From positions 1 to 64,000 of the forward strand of contig NZ_JPZL01000004.1 of the NCBI RefSeq assembly GCF_000759345.1: a stretch of 64,000 nucleotides of DNA. The letters are read 5' to 3'. A model generated the notes under the pieces. The model saw nothing but the letters and a program-made list of their open reading frames with translations, did no database searches and was not told the origin of the DNA. Below, piece after piece: positions 37,284 to 46,503 of the stretch. The translations under genes and the position numbers were made by a program. Source of the stretch: Litchfieldella xinjiangensis. GTDB lineage: Bacteria; Pseudomonadota; Gammaproteobacteria; Pseudomonadales; Halomonadaceae. How positions within the stretch are numbered: the stretch's first letter is position 1; each line of letters opens with the position of its first letter.

Positions 37284-38128
37284 GAGCCGACTTCGCTCAA
37301 GGTTCTTGGCTCGACGATCCCGAAGACGCGCTCGACAAGCTGATGCCGATTGGTCTCGAGCCGATCCGGCTTCGCCGTTGCCCACCGTCGTGCCACCGTG
37401 TCGAGCGCCGCCAGTTCCGCAGCGAAATCCAGCTCCTGAAGCAATTGCGCGACACTCGATGCCGAGTTATGGAACACCCGGCTCAAGATGACCCAGGTCG
37501 AGCCCAGCCGGACATGCTCTCCCAATACCTGCTCGGCGGGCAGCTCGTTCATGCCTACCCGGCCCACGCCCCCCATCCCCCAGGTGATATCCGCTTTCTT
37601 GAGCAGTGACGCCGCGGGATCCAGAATGCCTCCCGCAAGGGGCTCGAAGAGAAACTCGAGGCGCAGCCCCAAGGAAAGATCGTTAAGGCCCAGGTGCACC
37701 TCATCGACACCGGGGGTGAGATACTTCTGCCAGCCCGGCATCCTGACCAACGCCTGTGGCGTTTCGGCGAGGTAGGTCACGGGAACCCGCCCATCGACCA
37801 GGCGGTCGAAGCGCTTTACTTCGTCGCAGGTGGTGAACATCGGCAGCATCAGGCGCTGGGCGCCATGATCGATGGCGGCCTCCACCTCTTCTGCCGTACC
37901 GTCATGAAAGGGGTTGATGCGCACCATCAACTCAGCACGTTGGAGGCACTGTGCAACCGCGGCGATCGCTTCCAGGCTATGACAGGCCTTATGCGTATTG
38001 AGGTGCCCTTGCCTGGCAGCTTTCCCGATTACCTCGCGATCCATGAAAATGCGATCCACCCCATGGCATTCGACAAACGCTGCCACTTCGGGGCTGTCGG
38101 TAATCATCATGTACTTGAGTTCGCTCAC
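37277..38128 (-). CDS. HpcH/HpaI aldolase family protein
   Basis: A 283-residue TIM-barrel protein of the HpcH/HpaI aldolase/citrate lyase beta family, which cleaves or forms carbon-carbon bonds using pyruvate or glyoxylate-type donors and a divalent metal. The metal-ligand regions are visible: the glutamate in TYLAETPQAL and the aspartate in VHLGLNDLSLGL. The GTG at 38128 is the start: GGAGGGAGG lies just upstream and the codon overlaps the upstream stop (GTGA). A much longer frame extends to 38458 but is the shadow of the sugar transferase gene. An aldolase of this kind is unusual in a polysaccharide operon. Confidence 0.87.
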   Translation of the reverse strand: MSELKYMMITDSPEVAAFVECHGVDRIFMDREVIGKAARQGHLNTHKACHSLEAIAAVAQCLQRAELMVRINPFHDGTAEEVEAAIDHGAQRLMLPMFTTCDEVKRFDRLVDGRVPVTYLAETPQALVRMPGWQKYLTPGVDEVHLGLNDLSLGLRLEFLFEPLAGGILDPAASLLKKADITWGMGGVGRVGMNELPAEQVLGEHVRLGSTWVILSRVFHNSASSVAQLLQELDFAAELAALDTVARRWATAKPDRLETNRHQLVERVFGIVEPRTLSEVGSC

Positions 38129-38769
38129 GCTTCCTCCCTCCGTGAAGGATCGGTTGCTTGATAGGCCCGCCAGTTGTTTGCCTCGTCGCCGTAGACATCC
38201 TTGGAAGCGACCACCACCCATACCGTCCTGGCCATGATGAGCAGGTCGCGCCAGACACTCTGCTTGAGTACGTACTCTCGATCGCAGGCCAATTGATCCA
38301 GCCAACCCAGGCTGCGACGTCCGCGTACCTGCGCCAGCCCCGTCAGGCCAGGTGCCGCATCGAACCGACTCGCGAATTCCGCAGGAACGACCTCGAGTTG
38401 CTCTTCGATGATCGGACGAGGGCCCACCAGGCTCATGTCCCCGCGCAGCACGTTCCATAGCTGGGGAAGTTCATCGAGACTGGTCGAGCGCAGGATCCGC
38501 CCGGCGCGTGTGATTCGCGGATCGCTGGTGCCCTTGAGCGTCCCTTCGGCGCGTTGATCGATGGCTTCGGCGGGACGGTCGACCATGCTGCGAAACTTGA
38601 GAATGTGGAAACGTCGGCGACCCTGACCGATGCGGACCTGGCGGAAGATCACTGGCCCGGGGCTGTCGAGGCGGATCCACAATGCAATCGCAGCCAGGAG
38701 CGGGGAAAACGCGATCAACGCCACGGCGCTGAGAACGATGTCCAGCGCCCGTTTAAGGGAGAGCGTCAT
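38125..38769 (-). CDS. Initiating sugar-phosphate transferase (second copy, PglC/WcaJ C-domain type)
   Basis: A 214-residue monotopic phosphoglycosyl transferase. Hydrophobic re-entrant helix at 8-32 ([20 protein letters not shown]), then FHILKFRSM, and the catalytic/signature segment [25 protein letters not shown], then [11 protein letters not shown]. It differs clearly from the PglC-type enzyme at 29718-30380, so it is not a recent duplicate and may start another glycan or use a different UDP-sugar. Overlaps exist on both sides: 4 bp with the GT4 gene and 4 bp with the aldolase gene. Confidence 0.93.
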   Translation of the reverse strand: MTLSLKRALDIVLSAVALIAFSPLLAAIALWIRLDSPGPVIFRQVRIGQGRRRFHILKFRSMVDRPAEAIDQRAEGTLKGTSDPRITRAGRILRSTSLDELPQLWNVLRGDMSLVGPRPIIEEQLEVVPAEFASRFDAAPGLTGLAQVRGRRSLGWLDQLACDREYVLKQSVWRDLLIMARTVWVVVASKDVYGDEANNWRAYQATDPSRREEA

Positions 38770-39905
38770 GACAGCTCCATGGAGTCGAGCAGGACCCGGT
38801 TGACCTTGACCACGTCATACTTTTCCTCGACCAGCGCCCGGGACGCGCGCCCCTGGGTAACGGCCAGCTCCGGGTGGTCGATGAATCGCTGCATGGTCTC
38901 GACGAGCGTATCCACCGAGCGTGGCGGCACCAGGAACCCATTGACGCCCTCCATCACCGTCTCCCGACAGCCGGGCGCATCCGACGTGATCACTGCGCGT
39001 CCGACGCTCATCGCCTCCAGGACGCAGCGCGGTGTGCCCTCGCGATAACAGGAAGGAAAAACAAAGACCGAACATTCGTTCAGATACGGGCGCACGTCCT
39101 TGACCCCGCCCACGAATTCCACACCGCCGAGCGCTTTCCAGCGCGCCAATTCCTCTTCCGAGCAGGCACCCGGTAGCGAAGGATCGTGCGGCCCCACGAC
39201 CACGAAACGGGCATTCGGATGGCGCGCCTTGATCTGCTGCGCCGCTTCAGAGAATACCCCGACACCCTTTTCGCGCAGCAGGCGACCCACATACAGGAAA
39301 ACCGGCGCCCCCTGGGGCACGGCAGATTCCCGAAAACGCTCCAGGTTCACCCCCGAGCCATTGATGCGTACCGCCTTTTCGACCTCCCGGATGACACCTT
39401 GGGCGCGAAATTCATTCAGGTCGTCGGGGTTCTGGAAGAAGACATGATCATTACGCGCCAGCGCAACGGCATAGAGCTTGGATACCACACGGCGCAACCA
39501 ACGGCGCCGTTGCCCCTCTTCCTCACCGAAGACATAGCCCAGCCCGGTGATCATCGAATAGACGCGCGGCACCCCAGCCAGGCGGGCCGCCAGGCTACCG
39601 TAGACAACCGGCTTCACGGTGTACGAGAACACCACGGTGGGCCGAAAACGGCGCATGGTCTTCCACAGCGAGAAAAGGGTGCGTATGTCCTTGAGCGGGC
39701 TTACTGTCGCGCGGGCCATATCGAAGCGCACAACCTCGATACCCAAGCTCTCGGCCTCAGGCAGATAATCCGCGTTGGGAATGGCCGCGCAGACGTGCAA
39801 TCCCCGCGCTTGCAAGCTCTTGATCAGGTCACCGCGGTTGGCGATCAAGGAGCGGGCATTACCCGCCACGATCAAGATATCGGTGTTCTTTTTCGATGTC
39901 GTCAT
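38766..39905 (-). CDS. Family 4 glycosyltransferase
   Basis: A 379-residue GT-B fold enzyme. The N-terminal domain starts KNTDILIVAGNARSLIANRG; the C-terminal donor domain contains VFLYVGRLLREKGVGVFSEA and the EX7E-type motif EGTPRCVLEAMSVGRAVI. It resembles the WcaI/PglA/CapM-like group that acts early on lipid-linked sugars (for example addition of the second residue). The ATG at 39905 is chosen because the longer frame to 39995 overlaps the upstream polymerase gene without similarity. It overlaps the following sugar transferase gene by 4 bp, which suggests the two act one after the other. Confidence 0.93.
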   Translation of the reverse strand: MTTSKKNTDILIVAGNARSLIANRGDLIKSLQARGLHVCAAIPNADYLPEAESLGIEVVRFDMARATVSPLKDIRTLFSLWKTMRRFRPTVVFSYTVKPVVYGSLAARLAGVPRVYSMITGLGYVFGEEEGQRRRWLRRVVSKLYAVALARNDHVFFQNPDDLNEFRAQGVIREVEKAVRINGSGVNLERFRESAVPQGAPVFLYVGRLLREKGVGVFSEAAQQIKARHPNARFVVVGPHDPSLPGACSEEELARWKALGGVEFVGGVKDVRPYLNECSVFVFPSCYREGTPRCVLEAMSVGRAVITSDAPGCRETVMEGVNGFLVPPRSVDTLVETMQRFIDHPELAVTQGRASRALVEEKYDVVKVNRVLLDSMELS

Positions 39906-39969
39906 GAGGGTTCCCGACTCCAGAAAACGATCTGTTTGCCCATGCCGCGACGGCCTTGGGTTCGGATAA

Positions 39970-41145
39970 TCAATGTGCTGTCGGAGGAAGCGCATCGGGA
40001 CTGAAACGAGACAGGTGCCTGGGCTGTGGCGTGAGACGAGGCGACTCCTGCCTCACCTGATAGACGTGCCAGAGCACCACCAGCATGATCCAGAAGATGC
40101 TTGTCCTGAATCCGTTATGGGAAACGGCGTAAAGCAGCGGCCCGGACAGCGCGACCCACCCATAGAGAGGGGCCCGCCTGACCGCCAGAAAGATCACGGC
40201 AAGAAACAACGACAGCCCGGGAATGCCGTAGGAAAAGAGCATGTTCCCGAACGAGGAATGGATTTCGCCGCCGTCATAGGGATAGAAGCGTTCGCGGCTG
40301 CCCTCGCCCGCTCCCAATATATTGAGGTGATAGAACTCGACGATGCGTTCGTACTTTCGTTCTTCATACATGTTTTCCAATTTGGATGGGGCCCGGTCCA
40401 GACGCGTCATGACGTTGTCACGCACCTTTCCATCGGTCTGGATATCGAAGACGATGAGCCCAGCCACCAGCACCGGCAGAATCAACAGGAACTTGAGCGC
40501 ATGCTTCACCTTCGAGGCATTGGCCAATCCCCAACTGACGAAAAGCAGGGCCATGCCCGACATCGCTGCGAGCGACGATGCCGAGAAGATGCTGACCACA
40601 GCGGCCCCGATGGCCACCAGCAACAAGGGGCGTGCCGGCAGCTTGAAATCATGGATCGTCAGGAGGATCACGAGCGAACACAGGGAGAAATAAGCCAGCT
40701 GGTTCGGGTTGTTGAATGTCCCGACAGCACGAACCGACCCGGTTCCCAGGTCGAACACGACCTTGGCAAAGCAAATTAGAATGGCAACGATGATGCCCTT
40801 CTCTACCCAGGCAATACGCCCAGGGTGGAGTTGCAGCAGGCGTATCAGGGAAACCCCGACCAGCAGGTTATAGATGAAGAATTGCGCATAGCGGAAGAAA
40901 CTATCGCTCTGGTGAACCAGCATCCAGGCAACGCAGACCAGGCTGACCCAGAACACCAGCATGCCCCAGACCACCACGAAACCATGGTCCAGATAGCCCT
41001 CGTCATCGCGTAACGCCATGACGAGAGAAAACGCAACGAACAGGAGGAGCACGAAATCGCCGGGCTGGGGATTCCCACTTGGGAACACATACAGCGAGCC
41101 CAGCGAGAGCCCCAAGAACATGAAAACGGATGCAATGTAATTCAT
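39970..41145 (-). CDS. Wzy-like polysaccharide polymerase
   Basis: A 391-residue protein with about ten hydrophobic helices and a larger periplasmic loop between about 230 and 300 (KVRDNVMTRLDRAPSKLENMYEERKYERI...LGAGEGSRERFYPYDGGEIHSSFGNMLFSYGIPGL). The HSSFGNMLFSYGIPG stretch is typical of O-antigen/EPS polymerases of the Wzy class. It should join lipid-linked repeat units in the periplasm, working with Wzc. Located between the ABC flippase and the GT4 genes. Polymerases diverge fast, so the call rests on topology and context. Confidence 0.82.
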   Translation of the reverse strand: MNYIASVFMFLGLSLGSLYVFPSGNPQPGDFVLLLFVAFSLVMALRDDEGYLDHGFVVVWGMLVFWVSLVCVAWMLVHQSDSFFRYAQFFIYNLLVGVSLIRLLQLHPGRIAWVEKGIIVAILICFAKVVFDLGTGSVRAVGTFNNPNQLAYFSLCSLVILLTIHDFKLPARPLLLVAIGAAVVSIFSASSLAAMSGMALLFVSWGLANASKVKHALKFLLILPVLVAGLIVFDIQTDGKVRDNVMTRLDRAPSKLENMYEERKYERIVEFYHLNILGAGEGSRERFYPYDGGEIHSSFGNMLFSYGIPGLSLFLAVIFLAVRRAPLYGWVALSGPLLYAVSHNGFRTSIFWIMLVVLWHVYQVRQESPRLTPQPRHLSRFSPDALPPTAH

Positions 41146-41172
41146 AGCCGTGGCCTCATGGCGAAGGACCCG

Positions 41173-42981
41173 TTACAGGCTCGCCATTTTTCTGAACACT
41201 GAATTGCGGTCCACGAGTTCGTCGTAGGTTCCGCAATCCTGGACCTTGCCTTCGGCGACGAGATAGATCAGGTCGCAGCCCTTAACGGTCGCCAAGCGAT
41301 GCGCGACCATGACGATCGTGCGCTCCTGGGAGAACTTCTGGATGTCGGCCATCACGAGCTTTTCCGTGATACCGTCGAGCGCACTGGTGGCTTCATCCAG
41401 CACCAGCACATGCGGCTGCTGATAGAGCGCCCGCGCAATACCGATCCGCTGCCGCTGCCCGCCAGAAAGCTGTACGCCCCGTTCGCCGACGTGGGTCTCG
41501 AGCCCCTCGGGCATGGCCGCCACCAAGGCATCGAGCTGGGCCATCTGCAGGGCTACCTGCACGCGTTCATCGTCGATCTCTTCCTGTGGAATGCCGAACG
41601 CGACGTTTTCACGCACGCTGGCATCCGACAGGAAGATGTGCTGCGGAACGAAACCCACCGCGTTTTGCCACTCCCCACGATTGGCTTCGGTCAAGGGAGC
41701 GTCATCGATGCGAACATGGCCCCGCTCCGGCATGATCAGCCCAAGCAAAAGATCGACGGCGGTGGACTTGCCTGACCCTGAGGCGCCCACCAACCCCACG
41801 ACACCCTGCGCAGGGATCGTCAGCGACAACCCATCCAATGCCGGCTCGTCCTTGCCCGGATAATGAAAGGTCACGTTATCCAGGGTGATGTCCCGTCGGG
41901 GCACCCATGCAGTCGTGAGGTCATGGTTTGCGGTGCGCTCGCGCAGTGCCAGGTCATGTTCATGACTGGCCTTGAGATCGCCCCGGATGGCCTCGAATGC
42001 GGACATGTTGCCGCGCATGTTCGAGACACTGGAGTAGATTTTCTGGAAGGCCGGCAGGAGCTTGAACCCGGCCAGTGCATAGATCGACAGCATCGGCAGG
42101 ATGGCCCCCAGGTCCCCCTGGTGGGTGTTCAGCAAAAACAGCACGAGGAAGATCACCGACCCGTAGGCCACCACTTCGATGGCATAGCGCGGCGCATCGC
42201 TCAAGGCCTGGGTCAGGCCCGTCCCGCGAGCCATGTGTCGGCTCGCCTTGTCGAACTGACCGGTGAATGCACCCTGGCGTCTCAGTAGCAGCACTTCCTT
42301 GATGCCACCGAAGCCTTCGGTCATGAGTCGAAAGCGATCCTCGTGCGAGCGAGAGACCTGCTTGCCATTGGTGATCAACAACCGCCGCACCGTCTTGTAG
42401 AGCAACAGGTAGGTGACAATGAAGATCGCGATGCCGGTCAGCGCGACCATCGGGTTGTAGATCACCAGCGCCAGCCCCATCAGGCTGACCATCACCAGCT
42501 TGGCATTGAGCTGCAGCACCGGATTGATGATCTTGGTCGTGATCCGCTGTGATTCCTGCGACACGCGGCTGATCAACAGGCCGCTACTGCCCGAGGAGTG
42601 AAATAGCCAGGGCTGGTGCATGTAGTAGCGGTACAACCGGCTCGAGAGCTCCGCCCCGACATGCGCGCCATATAGGGATAGCCGCCAGGTCGTGAACATC
42701 GAGAACAGGCCGGCGATGACCAGTGCTACCAGCACGCCTATCCCAACCAGCGTCATGAATCCCTGTGGCGTCTCGAAGCCGCTGGCCTGGTAGAGCTGTC
42801 CCATGATGCCGTCACCGTGAAGGCGATCCATGTCCCCCACCAGGGACATGAAAGGGCCAATGGCGACCACGCTGACAATCTCGGCAAAAGCCATGACGAT
42901 GATGAGCAGTTGCAGACCCAGCAGCTTTCGGCGTTGCTTGCCCGTCAGCAGCGAATGCAGCTCGCGAAGTTGCTTCAGCAT
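41173..42981 (-). CDS. ABC-type lipid-linked oligosaccharide flippase (PglK/MsbA-like)
   Basis: A 602-residue half-transporter fusing a six-helix membrane domain (about 1-330) to an ATPase domain (365-600). Walker A GASGSGKST, signature [16 protein letters not shown], Walker B HVLVLDEATSALD and the H-loop VMVAHRLATVKGCD are all intact. It functions as a homodimer. Location inside a glycan operon that has no Wzx gene points to a PglK-like role: flipping undecaprenyl-diphosphate oligosaccharides to the periplasm. A lipid A (MsbA) role is less likely here. Directly downstream of wzc (39 bp) and upstream of the polymerase gene (27 bp). Confidence 0.9.
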   Translation of the reverse strand: MLKQLRELHSLLTGKQRRKLLGLQLLIIVMAFAEIVSVVAIGPFMSLVGDMDRLHGDGIMGQLYQASGFETPQGFMTLVGIGVLVALVIAGLFSMFTTWRLSLYGAHVGAELSSRLYRYYMHQPWLFHSSGSSGLLISRVSQESQRITTKIINPVLQLNAKLVMVSLMGLALVIYNPMVALTGIAIFIVTYLLLYKTVRRLLITNGKQVSRSHEDRFRLMTEGFGGIKEVLLLRRQGAFTGQFDKASRHMARGTGLTQALSDAPRYAIEVVAYGSVIFLVLFLLNTHQGDLGAILPMLSIYALAGFKLLPAFQKIYSSVSNMRGNMSAFEAIRGDLKASHEHDLALRERTANHDLTTAWVPRRDITLDNVTFHYPGKDEPALDGLSLTIPAQGVVGLVGASGSGKSTAVDLLLGLIMPERGHVRIDDAPLTEANRGEWQNAVGFVPQHIFLSDASVRENVAFGIPQEEIDDERVQVALQMAQLDALVAAMPEGLETHVGERGVQLSGGQRQRIGIARALYQQPHVLVLDEATSALDGITEKLVMADIQKFSQERTIVMVAHRLATVKGCDLIYLVAEGKVQDCGTYDELVDRNSVFRKMASL

Positions 42982-43020
42982 GTACCCCCCTCCTTGGCTA
43001 CTACTGTCCCGACATCCCTG

Positions 43021-45291
43021 TCACTTGTAGGCATAGTGATAATCTCCGTAGTAGCCGTAAGTGGCACTTGCGGTACGCTCCATGCCGTTCAGGATGGCGC
43101 CCTTCAATCTCACCCCGGCACTATCGAGGCGACGCTTGGCGGCCCTGATCTCCTTGGTAGGTGTCTTGCCGTAACGGGCCACCATGAGGCTCGTCCCGAC
43201 CTGCTTGCCGATGACCGCGGCATCGGTAACGGCCAATACGGGCGGCGTGTCGATGATGACCAGGTCGTAGCGCTCACTGACCTGCTCGAGAAAATCGTGG
43301 AAGCTTCGCTGCATCAGCAGCTCGGACGGGTTGGGGGGTACCGTGCCGCGGGAGATATAATCGAGCCCCTCGACATCGCTGTGGCGAATGGCGTCTGCCA
43401 TTTCAATGCGCTGGGCCAGCAGTTCCGACAAGCCGCCAGCACTCTGACCGCGGAAGGCCAAATGCAAATGCCCCTTGCGCATGTCGCCATCCACGACCAG
43501 CACCCGCTGGCCAGCCTGGGCGCAGACCACGGCGAGGTTGGCGGAAACGAAACTCTTGCCCACCTCCGGGCTCGTACCGGCGATCATCAGGCGGTTGTCA
43601 CGCGACTCGAGCATCGCGAAGTAAAGGCTGGTACGCAGTCCGCGCAAGGCCTCGACCGAAATATCCGCCGGATGTGCCTGGGCGAGAAGACCACTGAACA
43701 CGTTCTGACCTTGCTTGGAGCGCCGCTGCCGCACGCGTCGCGCCATCTTCGTCTGCTCGGCAGACGCCGGCAGGGTGGCGTATACCGATAGCCCCTCTTC
43801 TTCGAGCTGTTCCGGGGTTTCCACGGCGCGGTTGAGCACCATCTTCATCACCACGGCCAGCACACCCAGCATGGCGCCCAATATGGCACTGACCAGCGAG
43901 GTGAAGGGAATCTTGGGGGCGATCGCAGCGGGCTGGAGCACGGCCGGATCCAGAATGCGCACGTTGCCGACGGTACCCGCCTTCACCAGGCGCATTTCCT
44001 GCAACTGATTGAGCAGCTGGACATAAATCTGCTGGTTGACTTCGGTATCCCGGGTCAGTCGCAGCACTTCCTGCTGCGTCTCGGGCAGGTTGGCCACCTG
44101 GGCTTCCAACGCATCCTTCTCAGCCGTGAGTTGAGCGCGCTTGCGAAGCAAGGACTGGTAGTTGGGGTGGTTGGCAGTGAAACGCTCGGCCAGGTCGGCT
44201 TCGGCAAGTTTCAATTCAGACAATTGGTTGTCGACCTGAACGAGACTATTCAACAGGCTCTGTGTCTCGAACGTCAGATCGACCGAATCACGCTGCGCAC
44301 GATATGAATTCAGATTGTTTTCGGCAGTCATCAACTGCGTATTGACATCGGGAATCTGTTCGTTGAGGAAGGAAATCTGTTTCTCGGCCTCTTCGGACTG
44401 ACGGTTGATGTTCTGAGTCAGAAAGACTTCCGTGACCGTATTGAGGATATCTTCGACTTCATTCTTGTTTTCGCCTTGCAGGGTCAACTGGTACACGCCC
44501 GAATCGAGCCCCATGGGAACGATCGCAAAGCGAGAAGCGAGTTGGTTGATTGCATTCAGGCGTGAAACACGCGTGACATTGAATTCGGCCCCGGCGGGCG
44601 CCTCCAATTGGGTAATGAAGGTCCGATATCCCTCATTTTCACCCTCACCGTGAACAGGCTCACCGACCAGGCCACTCAGTACCGGCTGGTCTTCGTAACG
44701 CACCTCATAGCGCTGCTCATCGAGAATATGCAACGTGTGGGGAGCCCCGATCCGATAGTCAGGGACATCGAAGCGGGTGACATGCACCTCTTCGCCGGCC
44801 CATACGAAAGGACTGCCCTCTTGCGACGGCCACCAGCCTTTCTCGGCCAGCCAGTCACCGAGCCACGGCAGGTGCGTATCGCTGATCTGCTGTCGGGTCA
44901 GGCCATGCTCGACAAGAAAGTCGCCAATGACCGGCATGCGCCGCGGCTCGAGCTGGATCGTCAGGTCCAAGCGATCGACGGTGCCGCCCATGACCATGCG
45001 CGACTTGAGGATCTCGAGCTCGGCCGAGGCGGTATTCCCCGCCACAGGCCCTTCCTGGGTGAGCTCCACCCGACTCAACGTCGGGCTGGTCTCTTCGATT
45101 TGAATCATCGCGTCGGAGAGATAGACGCGGGGCTGAGAACTGGAATAGAAATAGCCGATCAGCATGAACACCACGCTGGTGCCGATGATCCACCACTTGT
45201 GATCCTTCAGTACCGCAACCAGTTTCCCCAAGCTGATTTCGCTGGTGTCACGGCTCGGCTGGGGTTCAGGACTTCCTGGGAACATTGTCAT
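43021..45291 (-). CDS. wzc: Polysaccharide co-polymerase / tyrosine autokinase Wzc
   Basis: A 756-residue inner-membrane PCP-2a protein. Membrane helices near 32-50 and 455-475 enclose a periplasmic Wzz domain with long coiled-coil helices. The cytoplasmic BY-kinase has Walker A (AGTSPEVGKSFVSANLA), A' (VLVVDGDMRKG) and B (DLVIIDTPPVLAVTDA). The C-terminus is a tyrosine cluster (ATYGYYGDYHYAYK, six Tyr) that undergoes autophosphorylation, reversed by Wzb. It controls chain length and export through Wza. It follows wza by 72 bp that contain a strong hairpin. Confidence 0.97.
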   Translation of the reverse strand: MTMFPGSPEPQPSRDTSEISLGKLVAVLKDHKWWIIGTSVVFMLIGYFYSSSQPRVYLSDAMIQIEETSPTLSRVELTQEGPVAGNTASAELEILKSRMVMGGTVDRLDLTIQLEPRRMPVIGDFLVEHGLTRQQISDTHLPWLGDWLAEKGWWPSQEGSPFVWAGEEVHVTRFDVPDYRIGAPHTLHILDEQRYEVRYEDQPVLSGLVGEPVHGEGENEGYRTFITQLEAPAGAEFNVTRVSRLNAINQLASRFAIVPMGLDSGVYQLTLQGENKNEVEDILNTVTEVFLTQNINRQSEEAEKQISFLNEQIPDVNTQLMTAENNLNSYRAQRDSVDLTFETQSLLNSLVQVDNQLSELKLAEADLAERFTANHPNYQSLLRKRAQLTAEKDALEAQVANLPETQQEVLRLTRDTEVNQQIYVQLLNQLQEMRLVKAGTVGNVRILDPAVLQPAAIAPKIPFTSLVSAILGAMLGVLAVVMKMVLNRAVETPEQLEEEGLSVYATLPASAEQTKMARRVRQRRSKQGQNVFSGLLAQAHPADISVEALRGLRTSLYFAMLESRDNRLMIAGTSPEVGKSFVSANLAVVCAQAGQRVLVVDGDMRKGHLHLAFRGQSAGGLSELLAQRIEMADAIRHSDVEGLDYISRGTVPPNPSELLMQRSFHDFLEQVSERYDLVIIDTPPVLAVTDAAVIGKQVGTSLMVARYGKTPTKEIRAAKRRLDSAGVRLKGAILNGMERTASATYGYYGDYHYAYK

Positions 45292-45312
45292 GTCGTCTCG
45301 ACCTTCCCTGTT

Positions 45313-45341
45313 GCGTCGCCTTGGCGCATGCCAGGCGACGC
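45313..45341 (-). other. Hairpin between wza and wzc
   Basis: GCGTCGCC / GGCGACGC arms enclose a second short stem (TGGC-GCAT-GCCA). There is no T-run on the minus strand, so it is likely an RNA processing, stability or partial-termination element inside the operon. Confidence 0.5.
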
Positions 45342-45363
45342 AGGGTGTTTACGATGATTGTGA

Positions 45364-46503
45364 TCAGAACTGTTCGACCGAGCGGCCGACATCACCCGGC
45401 AGCGTGACTGACGGCAGCAGGAGCGAGATCACGTTGTTCCACCGTGCCAGCGGCGCTGACGTCACGTAGACCACATCCTTGGGCTCGAGCGCGAAACGCG
45501 TACCGAGCAGCAGATTGGTGGCATCGGCGATGTCCAGTTGATAGACGGTGGCCAGCTTTTCGCTGCCGGGCTCGTTTCCACGAATAACGAAGATGCCTGA
45601 CGGTTCGGCACGGCTTTCGTTAACCCCACCGGCTTGTGCCAGTGCACCTGTCAGGGTCAAGCGCTCGTTGCCCACGGCGATGGCGCCGGGGCGCAATACC
45701 TGGCCCAACACCACGACGTTCTGGTTCTCGGCAGGCGGTACATGCACCAGGTCGCCGCTTCGCAGCAGTCGGTTCTGTGTCATGTCGCCTTGATGCAGGA
45801 GCGCATAGAGGGAAATGTTTTCCTCGACGCCATCCCGTGCGAGAAGCACGTTGTGCCAATCGGCCGTCTCGGTAGCGCCTCCCGCCTGGCTGATGGCATC
45901 CAGCAGCGTCAGCGGCTCGAGATTGACGGGCTGAATACCCGGGTTATTGACCGCCCCGCTGACGTAGACCTTCTGAGAGCGGAAGGCCGCCATACCGACC
46001 TCGACCTGGGGCTCGCTGATCACGTTGGAGAGTCGACGTGTCAGCAGCGAGCGGACTTCCTCGAGGGTCATGCCCTCGACCCGGATGCGCCCCACATAGG
46101 GGTAAAACATCGTGCCGTCAGGCCTGACCCGGTTGCCGCTTTCAGCAGCGTCGCGCTCGGCGCCGGCCGGAATCGTCAATTCGGGATGGTCGTAGACGAT
46201 GACGCTCAATACATCGCCTGGGCCGACCTTATAATCGTAGTCGCGCATCTGCTCGCGGAATTCGCTATCCACTGGCCGAGCGCTGCGTTTCATCGTATCC
46301 ATGGCAGCAATCAGAGCCGGCGTAATGGGCTCCACATCGACCTGGTCTTCGAGCGAGTTACCCTCGGTGCCGTAATCGATATGCCCGCCGGGGGCCATGG
46401 CACAGCCGCTGATCAACATGACGGCCAATAGCGTTCCACCCAGCCCCAAGGCAGTTCGCCCCTTGCGACGTTTCCCTGCTGTTAGCGTACTTTCCTTATT
46501 CAT
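45364..46503 (-). CDS. wza: Outer-membrane polysaccharide export lipoprotein Wza
   Basis: A 379-residue lipoprotein forming the octameric outer-membrane exit channel. A basic N-terminus and lipobox LISGC give lipidation near Cys34. Poly_export (PES) domain: YDYKVGPGDVLSVIVYDHPEL; followed by SLBB domains (VYVSGAVNNPGIQPVN; VVLGQVLRPGAIAVGN). The C-terminal region may supply the membrane helix (VTSAPLARWNNVISLLLP). The ATG at 46503 is chosen for its AGGGGG ribosome site; upstream in-frame codons run through the ops element. First structural gene of the operon. Confidence 0.97.
   Translation of the reverse strand: MNKESTLTAGKRRKGRTALGLGGTLLAVMLISGCAMAPGGHIDYGTEGNSLEDQVDVEPITPALIAAMDTMKRSARPVDSEFREQMRDYDYKVGPGDVLSVIVYDHPELTIPAGAERDAAESGNRVRPDGTMFYPYVGRIRVEGMTLEEVRSLLTRRLSNVISEPQVEVGMAAFRSQKVYVSGAVNNPGIQPVNLEPLTLLDAISQAGGATETADWHNVLLARDGVEENISLYALLHQGDMTQNRLLRSGDLVHVPPAENQNVVVLGQVLRPGAIAVGNERLTLTGALAQAGGVNESRAEPSGIFVIRGNEPGSEKLATVYQLDIADATNLLLGTRFALEPKDVVYVTSAPLARWNNVISLLLPSVTLPGDVGRSVEQF

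Noticed and set aside
37277-38458. A 393-codon frame starting at 38458
   Set aside because: Only the part from the GTG at 38128 matches the aldolase family; the rest reads through the sugar transferase gene in another frame.
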